From NCBI RefSeq assembly GCF_040049255.1, contig NZ_JBDZDR010000001.1, positions 868,001 to 932,000 of the forward strand: a stretch of 64,000 nt of DNA, written 5' to 3'. The DNA comes from Pseudaminobacter sp040049255. Its GTDB lineage: Bacteria > Pseudomonadota > Alphaproteobacteria > Rhizobiales > Rhizobiaceae. Position 1 is the first letter of the stretch. Each line of letters opens with the position of its first letter. The position numbers and the translations under genes were made by a program. The notes beneath the pieces are model-generated. The model was not told the origin of the DNA and searched no databases. It saw only the letters and a list, made by a program, of their open reading frames with translations. Positions 31,999 to 39,558 of this stretch are shown here, one piece after another.

Positions 31999-32750
31999 AC
32001 GATTTCAGCAATGTGGCCAGGGGCGGCCTAAGCGCCCGCGAGCTTGAGACAGTGCTGCGCCAAGTCGGCGCGGAGCGCTATCACAACCTGCATCCTTTCC
32101 ATCACCTCATGACCGCCGGCCTGCTGACGAAGGCCCAGATGCAGGCCTGGGCGCTCAACCGCTACTGCTACCAGGCCGTAATCCCGCGCAAGGACGCCGC
32201 CATCCTTGCGCGGGCCGAGGACCCGGCCTTCCGCGCGGAATGGCGCAAGCGCATAGAGGATCACGACGGCGAAGATGGCTGGAGCGGCGGCATCGCGCGC
32301 TGGCTCAAGCTGGCCACCGGGCTCGGCCTCCCCGCCGAGGCGGTCAAGAGCGAAAGGCTGGCGCTGCCCGCCACGCGCTTTGCCGTTGGCGCCTATCTGA
32401 CCTTCTGCGCCAACCGCACCTTGCTGGAAGCGGTGGCCTCTTCGCTCACCGAGCTGTTTTCGCCCGTCATCATCGGCGAGCGCGTGCCGGCGATGCTGGC
32501 GCGCTATGACTACGTAACGAAGGACATCCTGTCCTACTTCGACAAGAGGCCGGAGCAGGCGTCGCGCGATTCCGACTTCGCGCTGGCCTATGTGCTGAAG
32601 CATGCCGACACGCCCGAGCGGCAGCAGGCGGCGATAGATGCCCTTGTATTCAAATGCGACGTCCTGTGGGCGATGCTCGACGCGCTCATGCACGCCTATG
32701 TCGAGCCGGGCCATATCCCGCCTGGCGCCTTCAGGCCGGAGACAGTCTGA
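31995..32750 (+). CDS. pqqC: PQQ synthase PqqC
   Basis: 251-aa all-helical cofactorless oxidase catalysing the final eight-electron oxidation and ring closure to PQQ. Typical motifs are RYHNLHPFHHLMTAGLL, NRYCYQAVIPRKDAAI, EDHDGEDGWSGGI and ESVTELFSP-like SSLTELFSPVI. The start is a GTG at 31995 overlapping the pqqB stop, giving the family's usual length. Its own stop overlaps the pqqD start (TGATG). Confidence 0.95.
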   Translation: MNDFSNVARGGLSARELETVLRQVGAERYHNLHPFHHLMTAGLLTKAQMQAWALNRYCYQAVIPRKDAAILARAEDPAFRAEWRKRIEDHDGEDGWSGGIARWLKLATGLGLPAEAVKSERLALPATRFAVGAYLTFCANRTLLEAVASSLTELFSPVIIGERVPAMLARYDYVTKDILSYFDKRPEQASRDSDFALAYVLKHADTPERQQAAIDALVFKCDVLWAMLDALMHAYVEPGHIPPGAFRPETV

Positions 32751-33046
32751 TGCTGGCCATGCACCAACGAAACACTATATCGGTCCAGTCGATGCCATCA
32801 CTGCCGCACCACGTGCATCTGAGGTTTGATCCTGTGCGGCAAGCTTGGGCCCTTCTCTCGCCGGAGCGGATATACTGGCCCAACGATGCCAGCCTCGACA
32901 TTTTGCGGCGATGCGACGGGAAGACCACTGTCGGCGCCATCATCGAGGCACTGGCCCTCGAATATGACGCTGAAGAGGAAGAACTGGCGGCCGATGTCAT
33001 CGCCTTCCTGCAGGAGTGGACCGACAACCTTCTGGTGACGCCATGA
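32750..33046 (+). CDS. pqqD: PqqA-binding chaperone PqqD
   Basis: 98-aa RiPP recognition element that presents PqqA to PqqE. Conserved segments are HHVHLRFDPVRQAWALLSPERIYWPNDASLDILRRCDG and AEELAADVIAFLQEW-like EEEELAADVIAFLQEW. ATG at 32750 overlaps the pqqC stop and its stop overlaps pqqE (ATGA). The N-terminal 15 residues are somewhat longer than in many homologues; an alternative in-frame ATG lies at the MPSLPHH position. Confidence 0.94.
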   Translation: MLAMHQRNTISVQSMPSLPHHVHLRFDPVRQAWALLSPERIYWPNDASLDILRRCDGKTTVGAIIEALALEYDAEEEELAADVIAFLQEWTDNLLVTP

Positions 33047-34164
33047 ATGCCACGTATTTTCCACCCGTCAGCATGCTCGCCGAATTGACGCATCGCTGCC
33101 CGTTGCAATGTCCTTATTGCTCCAACCCGCTCGAGCTCCTCAAGGCCAACCGGGAACTCGACACGCAGACCTGGCTGCGCCTGTTCGACGAAGCCGCCGA
33201 TCTGGGCGTGCTGCAGGTTCACCTCTCCGGCGGCGAGCCGACTTTGCGCCCTGACCTTGAAGAGATGGTCGCGCGGCTTGCCTCGCGCGGCGTCTACACC
33301 AATCTCATCACCGCCGGAGTTCTCATTGCCGAAGGCCGCATCCGCGCGCTGGCTGAGGCGGGGCTGGACCACGTGCAGCTCAGCATCCAGGGGGCCCGGC
33401 CCGAAACCACCCAGCGCATCAGCAACTATCGCGGCGCGCATGAGAAGAAGCTGGAGACGGCCAGGCTCGTGCGCGCCGCCGGCCTGCCGTTGACCATCAA
33501 TGCGCCCATCCACCGGCACAACATTGATCAGGTCGGCGAGTTCATCGAGCTTGCCCTCTCGCTCGATGCGGAGCGGCTCGAGATCGCCAATGTGCAATAT
33601 TCCGGCTGGGCGCTTCTCAACCGAAACGCACTGATGCCCAGCCGCGAGGCCGTGGACCGGCAGACCGAGATCGTCGAGGCGGCGCGCGAGCGACTGCGCG
33701 GGATCATGAATATCGATTATGTCACGCCCGACTACTTCGCCATTTATCCGAAGCCCTGCATGGGCGGCTGGGCGCGCGACGCCTTCATGGTGGCGCCGGA
33801 CGGCACGGTGCTGCCCTGCCACGCTGCGCAGACCATTCCCTGGCTGAGCTTCGAACGCTTCGGCGACCGTACCTTGCGCGAGATCTGGAATGATTCACCG
33901 GCTTTCAACGCGTTTCGCGGCACCGACTGGATGCAGCAGCCCTGCCGCAGCTGCGAGCGGCGCGAGATAGACTGGGGCGGTTGCCGCTGCCAGGCCATGG
34001 CGATCGCCGGCGACGCCGCTGCAACCGACCCGGCCTGCGTGAAGTCGCCGCTTCATGCCAGAATGGCGCAGCTGGTCGAGGAAGCGCTGGCGACCGCGGG
34101 GTCGGACAGCGCCAATACTACCTTCGTGTACCGGCGCATCGCCCCTGTCCGCGAACCGGTGTGA
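33043..34164 (+). CDS. pqqE: Radical-SAM enzyme PqqE
   Basis: 373-aa SPASM-domain radical SAM enzyme forming the Glu-Tyr carbon-carbon bond in PqqA. The radical-SAM cluster is Cys19-x3-Cys23-x2-Cys26 (CPLQCPYC), and HLSGGEPTLRPDLEE holds the GGE motif. The C-terminal auxiliary clusters are bound by cysteines in TVLPCHAAQTIP, PCRSCERREIDWGGCRCQ and DPACVKS. ATG at 33043 overlaps pqqD. No pqqF/G-type protease gene follows, so precursor trimming must rely on a protease elsewhere. Confidence 0.96.
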   Translation: MNATYFPPVSMLAELTHRCPLQCPYCSNPLELLKANRELDTQTWLRLFDEAADLGVLQVHLSGGEPTLRPDLEEMVARLASRGVYTNLITAGVLIAEGRIRALAEAGLDHVQLSIQGARPETTQRISNYRGAHEKKLETARLVRAAGLPLTINAPIHRHNIDQVGEFIELALSLDAERLEIANVQYSGWALLNRNALMPSREAVDRQTEIVEAARERLRGIMNIDYVTPDYFAIYPKPCMGGWARDAFMVAPDGTVLPCHAAQTIPWLSFERFGDRTLREIWNDSPAFNAFRGTDWMQQPCRSCERREIDWGGCRCQAMAIAGDAAATDPACVKSPLHARMAQLVEEALATAGSDSANTTFVYRRIAPVREPV

Positions 34165-34188
34165 GACGGTCCAGAAGAGCTTCGCAGT

Positions 34189-34830
34189 TCAGACCAGGAA
34201 CGGATTGCCGCGGCGCTCCTCACCAAAGCGGCCGCCGGGCCCATGCCCGCAGATGAAGCCGATGTCGTCGCCCAGCGGCAGCAGCTTTTCCTTGATCGAG
34301 CGGATCAGCGCGTCATGGTCGCCGCCCGGAAGGTCGGTGCGGCCGATGGAGCCGTGGAACAGGACGTCGCCGACATGCGCGAACTTCGCCGCGCGATTGT
34401 AGTAGACGACGTGGCCGGGCGCATGGCCGGGGCAATGCAGCACCTCGAACTGATGTTCCCCGAAGGAAACCGTCTCGCCTTCGGTCAGGAACCGGTCCGG
34501 AACGCAGTTGCGCACGGCACCCGTCAGCCCGAAACGCACCGCCTGCGTCTCCAGATTGTCCAGCAGCATGCGGTCTGCCTCGTGCGACCCGACAATTTCG
34601 ACGCCCAGAGCGTCCTTCAGGTCCATTGCCCCGCCGGCATGGTCGATATGGCCATGCGTCAGCCAGATCGCGGTGACATTGATGCCGTTGTCCTTGATCG
34701 CGGCGAGAATCCTGTCGACGTCGCCGCCCGGGTCCACCACCACGCCGGACTTGTCGTCGGCGTCGAACAGTATCGTGCAGTTCTGCTGGAAGGGCGTGAC
34801 AGGCACGATCCCGGCGTTGAGCTGGCCCAT
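34189..34830 (-). CDS. Metallo-beta-lactamase-fold hydrolase, glyoxalase II-like
   Basis: 213-aa hydrolase. Zinc motif THGHIDHAGG (HxHxDH), later HCPGHAPGHVVYYN and GDVLFHGSIGRTDLPGGDHDAL, with a C-terminal ICGHGPGGRFGEERRGNPFL. This matches the small glyoxalase II-like/YcbL type, acting on thioesters or an unknown lactone. ATG at 34830 with an SD-like GGAAT nearby. It is convergent with pqqE by 24 bp and marks the transition from the C1 module to core genes. Confidence 0.85.
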   Translation of the reverse strand: MGQLNAGIVPVTPFQQNCTILFDADDKSGVVVDPGGDVDRILAAIKDNGINVTAIWLTHGHIDHAGGAMDLKDALGVEIVGSHEADRMLLDNLETQAVRFGLTGAVRNCVPDRFLTEGETVSFGEHQFEVLHCPGHAPGHVVYYNRAAKFAHVGDVLFHGSIGRTDLPGGDHDALIRSIKEKLLPLGDDIGFICGHGPGGRFGEERRGNPFLV

Positions 34831-34916
34831 GGCATTCCTTTCGTCTGTGCGGTGCTCATTTAGGCACGAACAGCCGCAGCGTCCACCGCCGGGGCTTCAA
34901 TCAGCCGCCGCCAACG

Positions 34917-34944
34917 AAAAATGGACGGCACCAGGGCCGTCCAT
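34917..34944 (-). terminator. Rho-independent terminator after the glycine-rich protein gene
   Basis: On the minus strand a 9-bp stem (ATGGACGGC / GCCGTCCAT, loop of 6) at 34921-34944 is followed by TTTTCG. It lies 60 bp after the stop of the 97-aa gene at 35005. Confidence 0.75.
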
Positions 34945-35004
34945 CGAAGAGCTCCAAAGCGGGAGCGCGTTTCGCCTGCTTGAAACGAGTGTTGTTCCGG
35001 CTGC

Positions 35005-35298
35005 TCAGGCCCGCTTGTTCATCGTGGACATCACCATGCCTACGATCGCCGTCAGCACGCCGCCGCCGACAAGCCCGCCGACCGCATCGCCAAGCGCGCC
35101 CGACATCGCGCCTGCAATATTCGGATCGGAAAGCACCTTGGTGACGAGCTGGCCGCCGACCACGCCGCCCACGGCACCGGAGATGACCTTTACTGCCGCA
35201 CTCATCGCTACCTGTTTCAGCCCAGCACCAACGCCAAGCCCGCCGATGGCGCCGGTTACCAACTGTATGATGATCGGAAGAAGTGCTTCCATAGACAT
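35005..35298 (-). CDS. Glycine-rich hydrophobic membrane protein
   Basis: 97-aa protein, almost entirely hydrophobic, with repeated GxxxG-like patterns: TGAIGGLGVGAGL, SGAVGGVVGGQLV, GALGDAVGGLVGGGVLTAIVG. Only a few polar breaks (KVLSDPNIAG) occur, and it ends STMNKRA. This is a glycine-zipper protein, likely an inner-membrane or pore-like assembly; resemblance to hydrophobic bacteriocins is superficial and no immunity or export gene is near. A good ribosome site (GGGAGG) precedes the ATG at 35298 and a terminator follows. Confidence 0.7.
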   Translation of the reverse strand: MSMEALLPIIIQLVTGAIGGLGVGAGLKQVAMSAAVKVISGAVGGVVGGQLVTKVLSDPNIAGAMSGALGDAVGGLVGGGVLTAIVGMVMSTMNKRA

Positions 35299-35380
35299 TC
35301 CCTCCCACAGTAAGGCCGACTCGTTCGACCCGACCTGCTCATCAGACGCTCAATCGGGGGAAATTCAAATAGGCTGCGCC

Positions 35381-35412
35381 AAAATAAAACGGGCGACCTT
35401 GAGGCCGCCCGT
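35381..35412 (-). terminator. Rho-independent terminator of ilvE
   Basis: On the minus strand ACGGGCGGCC pairs with GGTCGCCCGT (one G-U pair) around a TCAA loop at 35389-35412, followed by TTTATTTT (35388-35381). It lies 34 bp after the ilvE stop. Confidence 0.8.
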
Positions 35413-35445
35413 CTTCACTTCTCGCGATTTGGCGCGAATATACTC

Positions 35446-36339
35446 TTATTCCGCCGCCATGGCCTGCTTCGGCTGGACTGCTGCCGAGTAGTCTTCCATC
35501 AAGGTCTTGCAGATTTCGCCGACCTGGAAATTGTAAGGCCCGATTTCCGAAACGGGCGTAACTTCTGCGGCGGTGCCGGTCAGGAAGCACTGCTCGAAGC
35601 CCTCCAGCTCTTCCGGCATGATGGCGCGTTCGATCACCTCGAAGCCGCGGGCGCGGGCCAGGCCGATCACCGTCCGGCGGGTAATGCCATTGAGGAAGCA
35701 GTCGGCTTCCGGCGTGTGGATCTTGCCGTCCTTGACGAAGAAGATGTTGGCGCCGGTGGCTTCGGCCACGCGGCCGCGCCAGTCGAGCATCATTGCGTCG
35801 GCATAGCCCTTGGCCTCGGCGGCATGCTTGGAAAGCGTGCAGATCATGTAGAGGCCCGAGGCCTTGGCATGCGAGGGCGCGGTGCGCGGGTCGGGGCGGC
35901 GATATTCGGCCATGTCGAGGCGGATGCCCTTCAGCTTCTGCGCCGGGTCGAAATAGCTCGGCCACTGCCAGATGGCGATCGCGCAATGGATGCGGTTGTG
36001 CTGGGCCGAGACGCCGAGCGAGTCGCTGCCGCGCCAGGCGATCGGGCGCACATAGGCGTCCTTGAAGCCCTGCTTCTTCAACAGCTGGCGGCAGGCTTCG
36101 TCGATCTCGGCCACGGAATAAGGTATGGTGAAGCCCAGTACACGGGCCGATTCATGCAGGCGCTCGGTGTGCTCGGTCAGCTTGAAGATCTCGCCGCCAT
36201 AAGCGCGCTCGCCTTCGAACACGGCGCTGGCATAGTGCAGACCGTGCGTAAGTACGTGAATCTTGGCGTCGGCCCATTTGACGAACTCACCATCCATCCA
36301 GATGAAGCCGTCAAGCTGATCAAAGGGAACTGATGCCAT
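35446..36339 (-). CDS. ilvE: Branched-chain amino acid aminotransferase
   Basis: 297-aa class IV PLP aminotransferase for the last step of Leu/Ile/Val synthesis. Key parts are HGLHYASAVFEGERAYGG (33-49), YVRPIAWRGSDSLGV, PLP-lysine Lys159 in SHAKASGLY, and WRGRVAEATGANIFFVKDG. ATG at 36339 with GGAGG upstream. Divergent from a MarR-family gene; a consensus-like promoter on this strand lies about 190 bp upstream, overlapped by a palindrome that is probably the MarR operator. Confidence 0.94.
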   Translation of the reverse strand: MASVPFDQLDGFIWMDGEFVKWADAKIHVLTHGLHYASAVFEGERAYGGEIFKLTEHTERLHESARVLGFTIPYSVAEIDEACRQLLKKQGFKDAYVRPIAWRGSDSLGVSAQHNRIHCAIAIWQWPSYFDPAQKLKGIRLDMAEYRRPDPRTAPSHAKASGLYMICTLSKHAAEAKGYADAMMLDWRGRVAEATGANIFFVKDGKIHTPEADCFLNGITRRTVIGLARARGFEVIERAIMPEELEGFEQCFLTGTAAEVTPVSEIGPYNFQVGEICKTLMEDYSAAVQPKQAMAAE

Positions 36340-36532
36340 AATAAACCTCCGGCGGGCCTCGCCCGCACCCGTTTCACTGTTCGAAATTCGTCAGCCGCCA
36401 GGGGTCCTGCCCCATGGGCCGCTAGTAGTTTGAAGCGTAGGCCGATAAGACCGGATAGGCAAATGCACGAAATTCCGCCTGAAGCGGCTGCGGCTTGCCT
36501 TTTCGTTCGCAATCGGCCGTAAAGCTTGGCAA

Positions 36533-36561
36533 AAATTACCATCGGCCCTAAAATATGTCAA
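36533..36561 (-). promoter_or_regulatory. Sigma70-type promoter directed toward ilvE
   Basis: On the minus strand TTGACA (36561-36556) and TAATTT (36538-36533) are separated by the ideal 17 bp. Transcription would start near 36526, giving a long leader of about 185 nt to ilvE. Confidence 0.6.
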
Positions 36562-36574
36562 CAAGGCTGACATA
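36554..36574. promoter_or_regulatory. MarR-type palindromic operator
   Basis: Perfect inverted repeat TATGTCA (36554-36560), N7, TGACATA (36568-36574). It lies 28 bp before the marR-like start and overlaps the -35 of the minus-strand promoter, so one regulator could control both genes. Confidence 0.6.
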
Positions 36575-36602
36575 AATTTGAGAGTGTCTTGCAGGAATTG
36601 CC

Positions 36603-37136
36603 ATGACGGATCGTAAAGGCTCGAATGCCATCCCCATCAGAACCGCCCTCACCAACGAGGACGGCGTAGATTTGGCCATCATCGAGCTGCTTTTCTTCGC
36701 CTATCGCGATTTCACGTCCGATCCCGACCAGATGCTGGCGGAATACGGCTTCGGCCGCGCCCATCACCGCGTTCTGCACTTCGTCAACCGCATGCCCGGC
36801 CTGACCGTGGCCGAGCTGCTGGACGTGCTGAAGATCACCAAGCAAAGCCTTGCCCGCGTGCTGAAGCAGCTGATCGACACCGGGCATATCGTGCAGGTTC
36901 CGGGCCCGCGCGACCGGCGTCAGCGCGAACTGTATCCTACTGAGAAGGGCCGCGCCCTGATGCTGGATCTGGCGCGGCCACAGTCACGCCGCATCCTTGC
37001 GGCATTGGGCGAGTCATCAGCGACCGAGCGCGAGGGGATCGAGCGGTTTCTTAAAGCGATGGTCAACCCCGAATTGAGAGCGCAGATTGACAATCTGCCT
37101 GGAAATACGTCAGGAAAAGGCCATGGAGACGAATGA
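36603..37136 (+). CDS. MarR-family transcriptional regulator
   Basis: 177-aa regulator with the winged helix at about residues 55-125: MPGLTVAELLDVLKITKQSLARVLKQLIDTGHIVQVPGPRDRRQRELYPTEKG, where DRR is the conserved wing motif. N-terminal and C-terminal helices form the dimer interface. ATG at 36603 with AGGAA upstream. The palindrome just upstream suggests autoregulation and possibly control of ilvE. The 3' end overlaps the response-regulator gene by 14 nt, so the three genes to 39528 may be co-transcribed. Effector unknown. Confidence 0.88.
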   Translation: MTDRKGSNAIPIRTALTNEDGVDLAIIELLFFAYRDFTSDPDQMLAEYGFGRAHHRVLHFVNRMPGLTVAELLDVLKITKQSLARVLKQLIDTGHIVQVPGPRDRRQRELYPTEKGRALMLDLARPQSRRILAALGESSATEREGIERFLKAMVNPELRAQIDNLPGNTSGKGHGDE

Positions 37137-37842
37137 GATTTCCGAAACGCCGACGGTGCCGGACGATGACGCCCCGCACCTTCTGGTTGTCGATGACGAT
37201 ACTCGCATTCGCAACCTGCTGAAGCAGTATCTCACCGAAAACGGTTTCCGCATCACCGTTGCCGGAAATGCGGCGGAAGCGCGGCGCAAGCTCGCCGGGC
37301 TCGATTTCGACCTGATTGTCCTCGATGTCATGATGCCGGGCGAAACCGGTGTCGAGCTCACCAAGGCGCTGCGCGAGGAAAAGGAAGTTCCTATCCTCAT
37401 GCTGACGGCGCTTTCCGAAACCGACAGCCGCATAACCGGGCTGGAAGCCGGCGCCGACGACTATCTGCCCAAGCCGTTCGACCCGCGCGAACTTATCCTG
37501 CGCATCAACAACATCTTGCGCCGGGGCGGGCCGCAGACCACGCCGAAGCTCGAGCAGATCGTCTTCGGGCCCTACACCTTCCAGATCGCGCGGCGCGAAC
37601 TGAAGAAGGGCGGCGAGCTTCTGAAGCTCACCGACCGCGAGCAGGAGATTTTGGCGATTTTCGCCGAGCGCGCCGGCGAGACCATTCCGCGCCACGAACT
37701 GGTGGGCGAGGAGTCCGAAGTGGGCGAGCGCACCATCGACGTGCAGATCAACCGCCTGCGGCGCAAGATCGAGCGCGACCCCTCCAACCCGGTCTGGCTC
37801 CAGACAGTGCGCGGCATCGGCTATCGCCTGAGCGTCGAATAG
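37123..37842 (+). CDS. OmpR-family response regulator
   Basis: 239-aa response regulator. Receiver domain at 17-135 with DDD (24-26), phospho-acceptor Asp68 (LIVLDVMMPGETG) and PKPFDPREL carrying the conserved Lys. DNA-binding winged helix at 140-239 (LTDREQEILAIFAER, IDVQINRLRRKIE, TVRGIGYRLSVE). ATG at 37123 has AGGAAAAGG upstream and overlaps the MarR gene's end; an earlier in-frame start at 37087 would add a non-conserved tail. Partner of the histidine kinase downstream. The controlled genes are unknown. Confidence 0.92.
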   Translation: METNEISETPTVPDDDAPHLLVVDDDTRIRNLLKQYLTENGFRITVAGNAAEARRKLAGLDFDLIVLDVMMPGETGVELTKALREEKEVPILMLTALSETDSRITGLEAGADDYLPKPFDPRELILRINNILRRGGPQTTPKLEQIVFGPYTFQIARRELKKGGELLKLTDREQEILAIFAERAGETIPRHELVGEESEVGERTIDVQINRLRRKIERDPSNPVWLQTVRGIGYRLSVE

Positions 37843-38115
37843 CGCAGGCGGCTTGGCGCGGCGGGGCCTCGCCCCGGCCACCGCGGACAAAATGCTCCAT
37901 TTGCCGCTTGGAGCAACAGGCTTGCGGACTATATAGAACCCTTCGCGGGCGCAGCATGAAGCGTGTCGCGCGGCGGCGCGATCGAAAAGAAGGGCAACGA
38001 ACCCTCCCCGGCTCCCCAAGGCGGCTGTTTTGCTTGTAGGTCGTCCGTTCAGCGTATACCGCATGGAGCATTCCACCGAAACGCGCCCGCGCCAGGGCAG
38101 GCGACGGAAGAGCAG

Positions 38116-39528
38116 ATGGCGACATCGGAATTGAACGATCCGGAAAACGACAGCTACCGCGCCCGCACCCACCGCGCGGCGGTTTCCATGCGCAGGCACT
38201 GGCACAGGTTCTGGCGCCTGGTGTCGCTCTATCTGCCCAAGCGCCTGTACCCTCGCTCCCTCATCATCATCATCACGCCGATGATCCTGCTGCAGTCGGT
38301 GGTGGCCTTCGTCTTCATGGAGCGCCACTGGCAGACGGTGACGCTGCGCCTGTCGCAGGCGGTCACCCGCGACATCGCGGCCATCATCGACATGATCGAG
38401 ACTTTTCCGCATGACGACGACTATGCCAACGTCATTCGCATCGCCCAGGACCGGCTGGCGCTGAAGATCGACCTGCTGCCGCCCGACCCGCTGCCGCCGC
38501 CGGGTCCGAAGCCGTTCTTCTCCATCCTCGACCAGATCCTGTCGTCGGAGATCACCAAGCAGATCAACCGTCCCTTCTGGATCGACACGGTGGGCAATTC
38601 CAACATCGTGGAGGTGCGCGTACAGCTCAAGGACAAGGTGCTGAGGGTGTTCGTGCGCCGTAGCCAGGCCTATGCGTCCAACACCCATATTTTCCTGATC
38701 TGGATGGTGGGCACGTCGCTGGTGCTGCTGATGATCGCGATTCCCTTCCTCAGGAACCAGATCAAGCCGATCCTGCAGCTTGCCGAGGCGGCCGAAAGCT
38801 TCGGCAAGGGCCGGCCGATGCCGCGCGACTTCCGCCCGCGTGGCGCCGACGAGGTGCGGCGCGCCGGTTTCGCCTTCATCCAGATGCGCGAGCGCATCGA
38901 ACGCCAGATCGAGCAGCGCACGGCGATGCTGACGGGCGTCAGCCACGATCTGCGCACCATCCTCACTCGCTTCAAGCTGCAGCTGGCGCTTTCCGGCAAG
39001 AAGCCCGACCTGAAGGCGCTGAACCAGGACATCGACGACATGCAGTCGATGCTGGAGGGCTATCTGGAATTCGCCCGCGGCGAGGCTTCCGAGGCCCCGG
39101 GCCGTTTCGACCTCGAAGTCTATTTCGCCAAGCTCAGCGAGGAAGCCAAGCTGCGCGAGCGAGAGCTTTCGACTTCGCTGACCGGCGAGAGCGTCGTGCT
39201 CGTGCGAGCCAACGCCTTCACGCGCCTGCTTTCCAATGTGGTCGGCAACGCCTTCCGCTATGCCAGCCAGGTGCGCGTCAACGCTACTCACACGCGTGGC
39301 TCGCTGACCATAGTGGTCGACGACAACGGCCCCGGCATCCCGCCCGAGCAGCGCGAAGAGGTTTTCAAACCGTTCGTTCGACTGGACGAAGCCCGCAACC
39401 TCGACGCCACCGGCACCGGGCTCGGCCTTTCGATCGCCCGCGACATCGCCCGCAGCCATGGCGGCGACATCCTGCTGGACGGCAGCCCGCTGGGCGGCCT
39501 GCGCGTCATCATCAGGGTGCCGGCGTAA
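38116..39528 (+). CDS. EnvZ-like sensor histidine kinase
   Basis: 470-aa inner-membrane kinase. First membrane span at about 48-67 (SLIIIITPMILLQSVVAFVF), periplasmic sensor 70-190 with a Pro-rich segment (DLLPPDPLPPPGPKP), second span 192-210, HAMP 211-262, H-box His277 in GVSHDLRTILTRF, and catalytic domain with VVGNAFRYA, DDNGPGIPPE and GTGLGLSIA. ATG at 38116 with GGAAG upstream; the frame is open to 37963 but the extension is not conserved-looking. A 273-bp gap separates it from the regulator gene, longer than usual for a pair, and may hold its own promoter. Its stop lies in a terminator loop. Confidence 0.9.
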   Translation: MATSELNDPENDSYRARTHRAAVSMRRHWHRFWRLVSLYLPKRLYPRSLIIIITPMILLQSVVAFVFMERHWQTVTLRLSQAVTRDIAAIIDMIETFPHDDDYANVIRIAQDRLALKIDLLPPDPLPPPGPKPFFSILDQILSSEITKQINRPFWIDTVGNSNIVEVRVQLKDKVLRVFVRRSQAYASNTHIFLIWMVGTSLVLLMIAIPFLRNQIKPILQLAEAAESFGKGRPMPRDFRPRGADEVRRAGFAFIQMRERIERQIEQRTAMLTGVSHDLRTILTRFKLQLALSGKKPDLKALNQDIDDMQSMLEGYLEFARGEASEAPGRFDLEVYFAKLSEEAKLRERELSTSLTGESVVLVRANAFTRLLSNVVGNAFRYASQVRVNATHTRGSLTIVVDDNGPGIPPEQREEVFKPFVRLDEARNLDATGTGLGLSIARDIARSHGGDILLDGSPLGGLRVIIRVPA

Positions 39529-39540
39529 GTCCGGCACCCT
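39514..39540. terminator. Bidirectional hairpin overlapping the histidine-kinase stop codon
   Basis: Perfect 10-bp stem AGGGTGCCGG (39514-39523) / CCGGCACCCT (39531-39540). The TAA stop of the kinase gene (39526-39528) lies in the 7-nt loop. It separates convergent genes and is 18 bp from the end of the TMEM43-like gene. Confidence 0.65.
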
Positions 39541-39558
39541 GCGCCCCGCAAGGTCTTC

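Noticed and set aside
34189..34830. Considered as a PQQ-operon member (PqqB-like MBL protein)
   Set aside because: It is on the opposite strand, convergent with pqqE, and its HGHIDH zinc motif and length fit a glyoxalase II-like hydrolase.
35005..35298. Considered as a hydrophobic bacteriocin
   Set aside because: No export, modification or immunity genes nearby and no leader peptide; Gly-zipper pattern alone is insufficient.
37063..39537. 824-codon minus-strand open frame opposite the two-component genes
   Set aside because: Fully antisense to the response regulator and histidine kinase genes, low-complexity product, no ribosome site.
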